A stretch of 64,000 nt of DNA from CAWABB01 sp963701735 (lineage in GTDB: Bacteria > Bacteroidota > Ignavibacteria > UBA10030 > UBA6906): positions 290,013 to 354,012 of the forward strand of contig CAVPBI010000023.1 of NCBI GenBank assembly GCA_963701735.1, in the 5' to 3' direction. Numbering within the stretch: position 1 is the stretch's first letter; each line of letters opens with the position of its first letter. Positions 33,087 to 41,666 of this stretch are shown here, one piece after another. The notes under the pieces were generated by a model that did not search any database, was not told where the DNA came from, and was given only the letters and a program-made list of their open reading frames with translations. Both the position numbers and the translations under genes were made by a program.

Positions 33087-34061
33087 TCAGCGTTTCTTGC
33101 CCGCCCGCTTGAGCCGGGCGATGTCGGCATCCACCATCATGGTGACGAGGCCGCTGAAGTCAACCCGCGGCCTCCATCCGAGCTCCGTCCGGGCGCTGGT
33201 GGAATCCCCCAGCAGATGATGCACTTCGGCGGGCCGGTAATACTCCTTGTCCACCTTCACGTACTTGCGGGCATTCAGTCCGACGTGGTCGAAGGCCGCC
33301 GCGGCGAAGTCGCGCACGGAGTGGTCTACGCCCGTGGCCACGACGTAGTCACGCGGCTCCTTCTGCCCGAGCATGAGCCACATCGCTTTCACATAATCCC
33401 CGGCGTACCCCCAATCGCGCCGGGCATCCAGGTTGCCAAGCCGCAGCTCCTTCGCCATCCCGAGGGCGATCCGGGCCACGCCGTCCGAGATCTTGCGCGT
33501 CACGAACTCCAGGCCGCGCCGCGGGGACTCGTGGTTGAACAGGATGCCGGAGACGGCGTACATATCGTAGCTCTCGCGGTAGTTGACGGTGATGAAGTGG
33601 CCGTAGACCTTGGCCACGCCGTACGGGCTCCGCGGATAGAACGGCGTACGCTCAGTCTGCGGGGTCTCGAGGACCTTCCCGAACATTTCGCTGCTGCTGG
33701 CCTGGTAGAACCGGATCTTCCGGTTGACCAGCTTGATCGCCTCGAGGATCTTCGTCACGCCGAGCCCGGTGAACTCGCCGGTCAGCGTCGGCTGGATCCA
33801 GGACGTGGGGACAAACGACATGGCCGCGAGGTTGTATACCTCGTCGGGCTCGACCGCTTCGATCAGCTCGATGAGGGAGAGCTGGTCCAGCAGGTCGGCC
33901 TGTACAATCGTGATCTTGTCGCGGATATGCTCGATGCGCTCGAAATTCTCCGTGCTCGCGCGGCGCACCATGCCGTACACCTTGTACCGCTTCGAGAGCA
34001 GGAGCTCGGCAAGATAGGAGCCGTCCTGCCCGGTCACGCCGGTGATGAGTGCGCGCTTCAT
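33087..34061 (-). CDS. gmd: GDP-mannose 4,6-dehydratase
   Basis: 324 residues, slightly short for Gmd but with all landmarks: TGVTGQDGSYLAELLLSKRY, VRRASTENFERIEHI, QASSSEMFGKVLETPQ, catalytic SPYGVAKVYGHF, and ILFNHESPRRGLEFVTRKIS. It makes GDP-4-keto-6-deoxymannose for the neighbouring reductase. It lies three bases after the DUF2723 gene and nine before the reductase gene. Confidence 0.95.
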   Translation of the reverse strand: MKRALITGVTGQDGSYLAELLLSKRYKVYGMVRRASTENFERIEHIRDKITIVQADLLDQLSLIELIEAVEPDEVYNLAAMSFVPTSWIQPTLTGEFTGLGVTKILEAIKLVNRKIRFYQASSSEMFGKVLETPQTERTPFYPRSPYGVAKVYGHFITVNYRESYDMYAVSGILFNHESPRRGLEFVTRKISDGVARIALGMAKELRLGNLDARRDWGYAGDYVKAMWLMLGQKEPRDYVVATGVDHSVRDFAAAAFDHVGLNARKYVKVDKEYYRPAEVHHLLGDSTSARTELGWRPRVDFSGLVTMMVDADIARLKRAGKKR

Positions 34062-34064
34062 GGG

Positions 34065-36764
34065 TCAGCCTCCGATGCGGGCGGAGTCAGGCTGTTTCGG
34101 CGCCTGACGGTTCACGAGTGCCTGTACTTCGGCGATGCGCTGCCGGAGGCCGGGGTCGTTCGGGTACTGTTGGGTCAGCTGCGTGAGGAGCTCCAGCATC
34201 GCCGGCCAATCCTGCTTCTGCTCGTAGATGCTGAACAGGACCCGGTACGGGTTGTACGGGGAGCTCGCGTCGGCCCGGCCGCTCGCGATCATCTCCTTCA
34301 TCGTCCCTTCCAGGTCGCCTGCGATCTGGTTGAAGGTCTCGGTCTGCCCGAGCCGGGCATAGAAGGTGCCGAGGTCTGAGAGCAGCTCCCAGCCCATCGG
34401 GACCTTCGACCGCGGGATCAGCTCTTCCATCCGGTTCAGCGTCGCGATTGCCCTGGCCGTGTCGGCATCAGCGTTGCTGTAGTACAGCGCGAGGCGCATG
34501 AAGGCCGACCGGTAGTTCAGCATGAGCCGGCTGGTGTTCTCGTCGAAGTACACGCCGGGATCGGCGACCCTGCGGAACCTGTACCCGTACTGCGGGCCTT
34601 TCGACGGCTCCGCCGGTTCCTGCATAAGGTTCGCTTCGAGCACGGACTTCTCGATGCCGAAGTCCTCGCGCCCCACGCGGCGCGGCTCCAGCCGCCAGGC
34701 AAGGCCGTGGAACCAGAGGTAGTCATCCAGGCCGATCTTGCTGTCGGGCGACACCGTCACGGCAAAGTAGATCGGCCGCTTCCACTCGTTCGTGAAGATG
34801 ATGTCCCGGACAAGGATATCCTGCACGCGGATCACCGGCGTCCGCTGGATGGTCATCGTATTGCGCATCGTGAACGTGATCTTCTTGCTCTTCACGACGG
34901 CGGTATCCCTGACCCCGTAGCGCCGGATGGCCTCCTCGGTGACCGGCAGATCGAGCGTCCTCGTCCGCCAGACAGTCGGCGCGATGTTCGCGATCGCGTC
35001 ATCCGACAGGCTGATCGGCACGGGCCTGGCCTCCGGGAAGTAGGCGCTGTCCTTCATCTGCTGGATATACCACGGGGTGTTGACCAGGCTGAGGTTCACG
35101 ATCCTGACGTCGCGGCGGATCCCCTCGACGTCCTGCAGGTACCAGAGCGGGAACGTGTCGTTGTCGCCGTTGGTGAAGAGAATCGCGTCCTTCTCGCACG
35201 TCTGGAGAATATTGTACGAATAGTCCCAGGCGACGAAGTTCCCCTCCCGGTCGTGCTCGTGCCAGTTGACCTGGGCGAGACGCACGGGGACGAGCACCAG
35301 GCCGGCCCCGACGACGGCCATCGTGATCGCCGGCGCCGCGCCCGACGAGGTAACGAAGCGTTTGACGTACTCGATGATCGCCAGGATGCCCATCGCGATC
35401 CAGAGCGCGAACACGTAGAACGCTCCGACATAGAAGTAGTCGCGCTCGCGGGGTTGAGGCTCCTGCTGGTTCTGGTAGAGCGCGAGCAGGGGTCCCAGGA
35501 TCAGAAACATCGCGAAAAAGACCAGCCCCAGCCTGGGATCCTTCCGGAACAGATAGTAGCACCCGAGCAGGCCGATCAGGAACGGGATACCGAACGTTTT
35601 GGTCCAGGATACGCCGGCGTCCTGGTAGTCCCCCGCCTCCCCGATGAAGTTCCACTCGAGGTACCGGAAGAACATATGGTCCAGCTGGTAGCGGAAGAGG
35701 TAATCCCACTCGCCCGTGTACTTCGTGTACATCTCCTGCTGGTGGGCCTCCTGGCTGTTGCGGCGCGGCCACTGCCCCTGCTGGCCGTACTGTTCGCGCG
35801 CAAGGTAGGACGTCAGGCGGTCGAGCGTGTTCGGATTGTTCTCGTTCATCGGCGGATTCGCGTTCGAGCGGATCAGCACCGTCGTGTATGTCGTGTACCC
35901 GAGGAAAATGAGCAGGACCGACATCAGGATAACGTGCAGGGTCTTCTTCTTGTCAACGTACGTGGTATATGCGAAGTACACCACCGCCGCAATGATGAGC
36001 CAGGGGACAAACGCGATGAGCTGGCTCTTCATGTCCATGAAGCTGCCGTCCATCATGCCCGGAACGTATTTGACAATCCCCGGGTACACGATCGAGAACG
36101 CCACGACCGAGGCGATCACGAGCAGAGAGAACGACTTCGCCGTAACGGTGAACTTCCTGTAATAGATGATCATCATCACCGGGAAGATCGCCAGCAGGGC
36201 CAGGAGGTGCACGCCGAGCGAGAGCCCGATCAGGTACGATATCAGGAGGAAGTATTTCTCGTTCCCCTCGGCCTCGGCGTGGTCCAGCCACCGGAGAGCA
36301 AGCCAGAGGATGGCCGAGAGGAAGAACATGCTCGCCGCATACACTTCGGCCTCGATGCCATTGGCCCAGAAGGACGAGCTGAACGCCAGCGCGAAGGCCC
36401 CGATCACGGCAGCGCCGTACACCTCCGCCATCTCCACGACGGACGCAGGCGCAGAGCGGAACTGCAGGATGACGCGGACGATGACCAGGTACAGAAAGAG
36501 CACACTGAACGCGCTGAGCAGCGCGGATAACAGATGGGCCCGCACGGCCATGTCGGCGGCGACGGGAAACATCATGGCGACGCGGGTCACAAGCAGAAAC
36601 AGGGGCGCTCCCGGCGGATGGGGCACCTGCATCATCTTGGCGGCCGCGATGAACTCGCCGACATCCCAGAACACCACCGTGGGCGCCAGGGTGATCACAT
36701 ACACCGCCAGCGACGCCACAAAAACGGCCGCTCCGATGATCCGTTTCACGCGCTTCGCATCCAT
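34065..36764 (-). CDS. DUF2723 multi-membrane protein (PMT-like)
   Basis: 899 residues. The N-terminal two-thirds hold many membrane helices and the DUF2723 signature (APTVVFWDVGEFIAAAKMMQ, VPHPPGAPLFLLVTRVAMMF), which resembles O-mannosyltransferase/GT-C enzymes. The soluble C-terminus has TPR-like helices. A periplasmic glycosylation role is plausible next to GDP-sugar genes but unproved. Start ATG 36764 has GAGGA five bases upstream. The ATG at 36800 does not. Confidence 0.85.
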   Translation of the reverse strand: MDAKRVKRIIGAAVFVASLAVYVITLAPTVVFWDVGEFIAAAKMMQVPHPPGAPLFLLVTRVAMMFPVAADMAVRAHLLSALLSAFSVLFLYLVIVRVILQFRSAPASVVEMAEVYGAAVIGAFALAFSSSFWANGIEAEVYAASMFFLSAILWLALRWLDHAEAEGNEKYFLLISYLIGLSLGVHLLALLAIFPVMMIIYYRKFTVTAKSFSLLVIASVVAFSIVYPGIVKYVPGMMDGSFMDMKSQLIAFVPWLIIAAVVYFAYTTYVDKKKTLHVILMSVLLIFLGYTTYTTVLIRSNANPPMNENNPNTLDRLTSYLAREQYGQQGQWPRRNSQEAHQQEMYTKYTGEWDYLFRYQLDHMFFRYLEWNFIGEAGDYQDAGVSWTKTFGIPFLIGLLGCYYLFRKDPRLGLVFFAMFLILGPLLALYQNQQEPQPRERDYFYVGAFYVFALWIAMGILAIIEYVKRFVTSSGAAPAITMAVVGAGLVLVPVRLAQVNWHEHDREGNFVAWDYSYNILQTCEKDAILFTNGDNDTFPLWYLQDVEGIRRDVRIVNLSLVNTPWYIQQMKDSAYFPEARPVPISLSDDAIANIAPTVWRTRTLDLPVTEEAIRRYGVRDTAVVKSKKITFTMRNTMTIQRTPVIRVQDILVRDIIFTNEWKRPIYFAVTVSPDSKIGLDDYLWFHGLAWRLEPRRVGREDFGIEKSVLEANLMQEPAEPSKGPQYGYRFRRVADPGVYFDENTSRLMLNYRSAFMRLALYYSNADADTARAIATLNRMEELIPRSKVPMGWELLSDLGTFYARLGQTETFNQIAGDLEGTMKEMIASGRADASSPYNPYRVLFSIYEQKQDWPAMLELLTQLTQQYPNDPGLRQRIAEVQALVNRQAPKQPDSARIGG

Positions 36765-36812
36765 TGCTTCCTCATGACAGGTCAGGGGACTTCGATTCAA
36801 TCAAAGCAGATA

Positions 36813-36841
36813 AATATATCCCAATCCGTTCAGACATTCAA
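36813..36841 (-). promoter_or_regulatory. Promoter for the DUF2723-gmd-rmd-GT operon
   Basis: On the minus strand TTGAAT (36836-36841) and TATATT (36813-36818) are 17 bases apart. The start near 36806 gives a leader of about 42 bases that includes the ribosome site. Confidence 0.6.
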
Positions 36842-36855
36842 CCCTTCGCATCGCC

Positions 36856-37977
36856 TCATACCATCAGTTTTGCTGCTATTTCATCGCACAGGAGGTAGCC
36901 CCGGGGGGTCAGGCGCACCATTCCACCCTCCACGACCGCGAGCCCGTGCGCCGTGAGATCCCGCAGAACGGCCTCACCCTCACCCTCCATCAGGTCGCCC
37001 ACCTCGAGCCCGCTCCCCCTCAGCCCCAGGAAGACCCGCTCATTCCTGAGCTGCATTCCGGACAGCGTCTCCTCGCCCGCAGCGGCGGAGAGCCCCTCCT
37101 CGATGCGCTCCAGATAATTGACCAGATTGCTGACGTTCCACCAGCGCCGGCCTTCGCGACCACCGTCCATCGGGAGGAACGAATGCGCCGACGGCCCGAA
37201 CCCCAGATACCCTCCGTGCGACCAGTAGTTGGCGTTGTGTCTGCACCGGAACCCGGGACGGGCGAAGTTGGATACTTCATACTGCTCGTACCCCGCGGCG
37301 CCAAGGAACTCCATCGTACGCTCGTACAACCCCGCCTCGTCATCGCGCCCTGCGGGAATCACCGTCCCTTCCTCCACGAGGCGGAAGAGCGGCGTGTTGG
37401 GCTCGACGATCAGGCTGTAGGCGGAGATGTGCTCGGGACCGAGAGCGACGGTGCTCCGGAGGGTCTCATCCCATGTCGACAGCTGCTGTCCGGGAAGCGC
37501 GAAGATCAGATCCACGCTGATGTTGTCGAACCCCGCCTCGCGCGCGGCGCGCACGCACGCCCGGGACTGCGGTGCGTCGTGAATGCGATCGAGGAATCTC
37601 AGCTCCGCGGCGTCGAACGACTGAATGCCGATGCTGAGCCTGTTGACTCCGCACGCGCGATATGCGCGCAGCGTGTCTGACGTGACCGTCCCGGGATTCG
37701 TTTCAACCGTGATCTCGGCGTCTGCGGCGAGCCGGAACGATGCTCTGGCGGCCTCCAGGAGTCTCTCGAGTTCCGCAGGCTTCAGCAGTGACGGCGTGCC
37801 CCCGCCGAAGAAGACGGTGTCGACCTCGGGGCTCCGGTGCCCCTCCCCCGCCCGCACGATTTCCAGCACGAGGGCATCAAGAAATCTGCCGGTCATGGAC
37901 CTGTTCTCGATCGAGTAGAAGTCGCAGTACAGGCACTTCTTCTCGCAGAAGGGGATATGGAGATAGAGTGAACGCAC
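36856..37977 (-). CDS. hemW: HemW-type radical SAM haem chaperone
   Basis: About 373 residues. LYLHIPFCEKKCLYCDFYS carries the CxxxCxxC cluster, followed by FFGGGTPSLL, TVETNPGT, NRLSIGIQSFD and SVDLIFALPGQ. The CxYCDF form and the lack of a fourth nearby cysteine favour HemW (haem binding and transfer) over coproporphyrinogen dehydrogenase HemN. GTG at 37977 is preferred. The GTG at 38019 would overlap the signal peptidase gene by 31 bases. lepA-lepB-hemW clustering is common. Confidence 0.9.
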   Translation of the reverse strand: MRSLYLHIPFCEKKCLYCDFYSIENRSMTGRFLDALVLEIVRAGEGHRSPEVDTVFFGGGTPSLLKPAELERLLEAARASFRLAADAEITVETNPGTVTSDTLRAYRACGVNRLSIGIQSFDAAELRFLDRIHDAPQSRACVRAAREAGFDNISVDLIFALPGQQLSTWDETLRSTVALGPEHISAYSLIVEPNTPLFRLVEEGTVIPAGRDDEAGLYERTMEFLGAAGYEQYEVSNFARPGFRCRHNANYWSHGGYLGFGPSAHSFLPMDGGREGRRWWNVSNLVNYLERIEEGLSAAAGEETLSGMQLRNERVFLGLRGSGLEVGDLMEGEGEAVLRDLTAHGLAVVEGGMVRLTPRGYLLCDEIAAKLMV

Positions 37978-37988
37978 GGGCGTTGAAC

Positions 37989-38807
37989 CTACCGGACCAG
38001 ATGACCGAGGCGCGACCACCGAATGCCCCGCAGACGACCGGAGAGTCCGCTCGTTGCAGCTCCGGGGTCAGCGGACCAGTAGACCGCGATGGGGGTTCCG
38101 ATCACCCAGGCGCGGGGGATGAGTCCCCAGTGCCTGCTGTCGACGCTGAGCGATGTCCGGTCGCCCAGAAGGAAGTAGAACTCGTTCACAACGGTGCGGG
38201 AGGTTGCCGCATTGGCCGCGTGTTCCGCTTCGCCAGCCAGGCCGCGATCGCGACCCGCCATCTCGCGCAGGATCACGGGCGTTCGTTCATCCATGGTGAT
38301 AGTCTCGCCTGGCCTGGGGATGACCAGGTCCACCAGCGTCGTCGTGTCGCTCTCGAGCCGCGCCACCACCCGTCCGTTCACCCGTACGTCGCCCCTTCCG
38401 ATGGCGAGCGTATCCCCCGGAACGGCAACACACCGTTTCACGAACTGCGTCGCCGAGCGGAAGCTCCCGGGGCCCGTGCCCGCGGGGAGCAGGAACAACA
38501 GGATGTCCCCTCTCCGGGGATCGCGCAGCGCGGGAAGTCGAATGTCGGGAAGCGGACCGTAGTCCCCGGACAACGCGGGAGGCGTGCGGGCACCATACAG
38601 GAACTTGTTGACCAGCACGAAGTCCCCCGGCTGGAGGACGTCCATCATCGAACGGCTGGGGATATAACTGGCGTCCAGGATGAAGGTCTTCACCAGGAGG
38701 GCGGTGAGAACCGTCATCACCAGGATTGCCATCAGGTCGCCGAGGCGGCGGCCGATCCGGGGCGGCACGGACCCCGGACTACTTGATGATCTGTCCGAGA
38801 CGGCCAA
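37989..38807 (-). CDS. lepB: Signal peptidase I, second paralogue
   Basis: 272 residues: an N-terminal membrane anchor (~28-45), catalytic serine in YIPSRSMMDVLQPGD, catalytic lysine in FVKRCVAVPGD, and the late box FLLGDRTSLSVDSRHWGLIP. It removes signal peptides from exported proteins. It overlaps the upstream lepB copy by 29 bases. It carries a different substrate-proximal motif (SRSMM against TGSME), so the two enzymes may differ in preference. Confidence 0.9.
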   Translation of the reverse strand: MAVSDRSSSSPGSVPPRIGRRLGDLMAILVMTVLTALLVKTFILDASYIPSRSMMDVLQPGDFVLVNKFLYGARTPPALSGDYGPLPDIRLPALRDPRRGDILLFLLPAGTGPGSFRSATQFVKRCVAVPGDTLAIGRGDVRVNGRVVARLESDTTTLVDLVIPRPGETITMDERTPVILREMAGRDRGLAGEAEHAANAATSRTVVNEFYFLLGDRTSLSVDSRHWGLIPRAWVIGTPIAVYWSADPGAATSGLSGRLRGIRWSRLGHLVR

Positions 38808-39687
38808 AGCGAATCGTCTGCACCTTCGTCAGGAAGTTCGCGAGCGGCACTTCAGGATCCCATGACCAGTAGACGATCATCGGGGTTCCCACGATGTTTT
38901 CTTCCGGGATGAACCCCCAGAACCGGCCGTCGAGGCTGTTGTCCCGATTGTCTCCCATCCCGAAGATGTAGCTCTGTTCCACGACATACCGGGCGGTGGG
39001 TACGCCGTCGACGAGGATGCGCCCGTTGCGGTCCAGCATCGCCGCATGCCCTTCTCTGCCGATGAACGTCTTCCATCGGCCGAACGATTCCGGCGTGAGC
39101 TCGATGACATCGCCCCTGGAGGGAACGACGACGGGACCCCAGTTGTCCTCGTTGAACCGTTCGCCTCTGGGGAAGATCCGGGGATCCGGGATCGTCGGGG
39201 GCAGCATCTGGCTGCTATTGAATTTCAGATTGCGCGGCAGCTGCGCGGGGGAGCCGTTCACGTACAACACTCTGTTCACGATCTGCACCGTATCGCCCGA
39301 GAGGGCAACAGCCCGCTTCAGGTAGAACATGAATTCCTGGGACTGCACTTCGTCGCGCTGGCCGGGGAACTCGAACACAATCACGTCGCCGCGTTCGACC
39401 CCCCGGATCGAAGGGACGCGGAACCACGGGAGGCGGATATTGGTGAACGGGATCGTCCGCGGCGTGGTGCCGCCGTACAGGAACTTGTTGACGAAGAGAA
39501 AGTCCCCCGCCATGATCTCGTTCTCCATCGACCCCGTCGGGACCTCGAAGGAGGCGAGCACGAAGCTGTTCAGAAAGAAGAACGAGACGAGGACGAAAAC
39601 GACATCCTTGACAAGGTCCTTCAGCGTGTGCTTCTGGTGATGTCCCGCGCGCGGGTTCTGGTCCGGCTGTCCGGTCTGCTTGGCCAT
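38779..39687 (-). CDS. lepB: Signal peptidase I
   Basis: 302 residues: membrane anchor (~26-44), catalytic serine in EVPTGSMENEIMAGD, lysine in YLKRAVALSGDTV, and MGDNRDNSLDGRFWGFIPEE. The N-terminus is preceded by a polar tail. It follows lepA by five bases and is followed by its paralogue, so both come from the lepA promoter. Confidence 0.93.
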   Translation of the reverse strand: MAKQTGQPDQNPRAGHHQKHTLKDLVKDVVFVLVSFFFLNSFVLASFEVPTGSMENEIMAGDFLFVNKFLYGGTTPRTIPFTNIRLPWFRVPSIRGVERGDVIVFEFPGQRDEVQSQEFMFYLKRAVALSGDTVQIVNRVLYVNGSPAQLPRNLKFNSSQMLPPTIPDPRIFPRGERFNEDNWGPVVVPSRGDVIELTPESFGRWKTFIGREGHAAMLDRNGRILVDGVPTARYVVEQSYIFGMGDNRDNSLDGRFWGFIPEENIVGTPMIVYWSWDPEVPLANFLTKVQTIRFGRLGQIIK

Positions 39688-39692
39688 TCGTG

Positions 39693-41492
39693 TTATTCCT
39701 CTTCCATCGATAGGACCGCAAGAAACGCTTCCTGGGGGATCTCGACCCGTCCCACCTGTTTCATACGTTTCTTACCCTCTTTCTGTTTCTCCAGAAGCTT
39801 GCGTTTTCTGGTGATATCGCCGCCGTAGCACTTCGCAAGCACGTTTTTGCGCATCGCGGAGATTGTTTCCCGCGCGATCACCTTGCTGCCAATGGCCGCC
39901 TGAATCGCGACCTCGAACATCTGCCGTGGGATGAGCTTCCGGAGCTTTGTGCAGAGCCGCCGGCCCCAGTCGTACGCCTTGTCCCGGTGCACGATCGTCG
40001 AGAACGCGTCCACCGATTCGCCGTTCAGCAGCAGGTCCAGCTTCACGAGGTCCGACTTCCGGAATTCCAGGAAATCGTAGTCGAACGAGGCATACCCGCG
40101 GCTCGTGGACTTCAGCTTGTCGTAGAAGTCGAAGATGATCTCCGACAGCGGCATGTGGTACGTGATGTCCGCGCGCGTGGGGTCGAGATACGTGGTGTTC
40201 TTGTACTCCCCCCGGCGGTCCATGCAGAGCTTCATGACGTTCCCGAGGTACTCCGTCGGGACGATGATCTGCGCCTTGATGAACGGCTCCTCGACGAACT
40301 CGACGTTGCCCGGCGTAGGCATCAGCGAGGGGTTGTCGACGAGCATCACCTCCCCGCTCGTCGTCGTGACGCGGTATTCGACGTTCGGGACGGTGTTGAT
40401 GATGCTCTGGTTGTACTCCCGCTCGAGCCGTTCCTGGACGATCTCCATATGGAGAAGGCCGAGATAGCCGCACCGGAACCCGAACCCGAGCGCCGTGGAG
40501 GTCTCCGGCTCGTAGATGATGGCGGAATCGTTCATGCGGAGCTTTTCGATCGAGCTCCGAAGGTCCTCGAAGTCCTCGGCGTTCGTCGGATAGACGCCGC
40601 TGAAGACCATCGGCTTGACCTCCTTGTACCCGGGCAGCGGATCTGTCGCAGGCCGGGCGGCGTTGGTCACGGTGTCGCCCACCGACGTGTCGTGGACGTC
40701 CTTTGCCCCCGCGATCAGATACCCCACGTCGCCCGCGACGAGCTCGCCCGTCCGCCGCTTCTTCATCTCCAGCACGCCCACCTCTTCGGCCTGGAAGGTC
40801 TTGCCGTTGTGGAAGAACTTCACCGGCTCCCCCTCGCGGAGCGTCCCGTCGACCACCCGGAGATAGACCACGGATCCCCGATAGGTATCGAACACCGAAT
40901 CGAAGATCAGCGCGCGCAGCGGCGCGTCAGGACTGCCGGATGGGGGCGGGATGCGCGCGACGACAGCCTCCAGGATCTCGTCGATCCCGAGGTTCGCCTT
41001 GGCGCTCGCGAGAATGATGTCCTCGTCCTTGCAGCCGATCAGGTCGCGGATCTGGTGGCGGACCGTGTCGATCATCGCGCTCGGGAGATCGATCTTGTTG
41101 ATGACCGGGATGATCTCCAGGCCGGCGTCGATGGCAAGATACAGGTTGCTGATGGTCTGGGCCTCGACTCCCTGCGAGGCATCCACGACAAGGATGGCCC
41201 CTTCGCAGGCGGCAAGGGAGCGGGAGACTTCGTAGGAAAAATCGACGTGGCCGGGTGTGTCGATAAGGTTGAGGACGTGCTCGCTCTGGTCGGCTGCCCG
41301 GTAATGCATCTGGATCGCGTGCAGCTTGATCGTGATCCCCCGCTCCTGCTCCAGGTCCATGTCGTCCAGGACCTGGTTGAACTTCATCTCGCGCGCAGTG
41401 ATCGTCCCCGTCCGTTCCAGGAGCCGGTCGGCGATCGTGGATTTCCCGTGATCGATGTGGGCGATGATGCAGAAGTTGCGGATCGTCGTCAT
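39693..41492 (-). CDS. lepA: Elongation factor 4 (LepA) GTPase
   Basis: 599 residues, full length. The G1 loop is AHIDHGKSTIADRLLERTG, the G3 region is NLIDTPGHVDFSYEVSRSLA and the G4 motif is VINKID. The EF4-specific C-terminal domain has YAGDITRKRKL-like residues (CYGGDITRKRKLLEKQKEGK). It acts on ribosomes during initiation/elongation stress. It heads the lepA-lepB-lepB-hemW operon and has a 70-base leader containing a hairpin. Confidence 0.97.
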   Translation of the reverse strand: MTTIRNFCIIAHIDHGKSTIADRLLERTGTITAREMKFNQVLDDMDLEQERGITIKLHAIQMHYRAADQSEHVLNLIDTPGHVDFSYEVSRSLAACEGAILVVDASQGVEAQTISNLYLAIDAGLEIIPVINKIDLPSAMIDTVRHQIRDLIGCKDEDIILASAKANLGIDEILEAVVARIPPPSGSPDAPLRALIFDSVFDTYRGSVVYLRVVDGTLREGEPVKFFHNGKTFQAEEVGVLEMKKRRTGELVAGDVGYLIAGAKDVHDTSVGDTVTNAARPATDPLPGYKEVKPMVFSGVYPTNAEDFEDLRSSIEKLRMNDSAIIYEPETSTALGFGFRCGYLGLLHMEIVQERLEREYNQSIINTVPNVEYRVTTTSGEVMLVDNPSLMPTPGNVEFVEEPFIKAQIIVPTEYLGNVMKLCMDRRGEYKNTTYLDPTRADITYHMPLSEIIFDFYDKLKSTSRGYASFDYDFLEFRKSDLVKLDLLLNGESVDAFSTIVHRDKAYDWGRRLCTKLRKLIPRQMFEVAIQAAIGSKVIARETISAMRKNVLAKCYGGDITRKRKLLEKQKEGKKRMKQVGRVEIPQEAFLAVLSMEEE

Positions 41493-41510
41493 GGAGCCCT
41501 ATGAACGCAA

Positions 41511-41540
41511 AATCCGTCCCGCAGTCTGTACGGACGGATT
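41511..41540 (-). promoter_or_regulatory. Hairpin in the lepA leader
   Basis: Perfect nine-base inverted repeat AATCCGTCC / GGACGGATT with a 12-base loop, lying between the lepA promoter and its ATG. On the minus strand the second arm runs into TTTT, so it resembles a weak intrinsic terminator or attenuator. Confidence 0.5.
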
Positions 41541-41566
41541 CGCAGAGACGGAACAAACCATCAAAA

Positions 41567-41595
41567 AAGATACGATTCTGAGCCCAGATATGCAA
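41567..41595 (-). promoter_or_regulatory. Promoter for lepA operon
   Basis: On the minus strand TTGCAT (41590-41595), 17 bases, TATCTT (41567-41572). The start near 41560 places the hairpin inside the leader. Confidence 0.5.
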
Positions 41596-41603
41596 CCTTC
41601 GGT

Positions 41604-41632
41604 TTGCGCTTCCGCACAGCGGTTCGTATACT
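41604..41632 (+). promoter_or_regulatory. Promoter for HAD phosphatase gene
   Basis: TTGCGC (41604-41609), 17 bases, TATACT (41627-41632). The predicted start near 41639-41641 coincides with a short out-of-frame reading frame, ATGATG at 41641. Confidence 0.55.
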
Positions 41633-41666
41633 TATGGGATATGATGAACATCGAAAACACGCTGCC

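Noticed and set aside
19911..36841. Bacteroidetes-type promoters (TTTG at -33, TAnnTTTG at -7)
   Set aside because: The promoters found fit the classical TTGxxx-17-TATATT form; the Bacteroidetes consensus was not evident at gene starts.
36856..38019. Coproporphyrinogen dehydrogenase HemN
   Set aside because: The CEKKCLYCDF form and length fit HemW; the extra HemN cysteine next to the cluster is absent.
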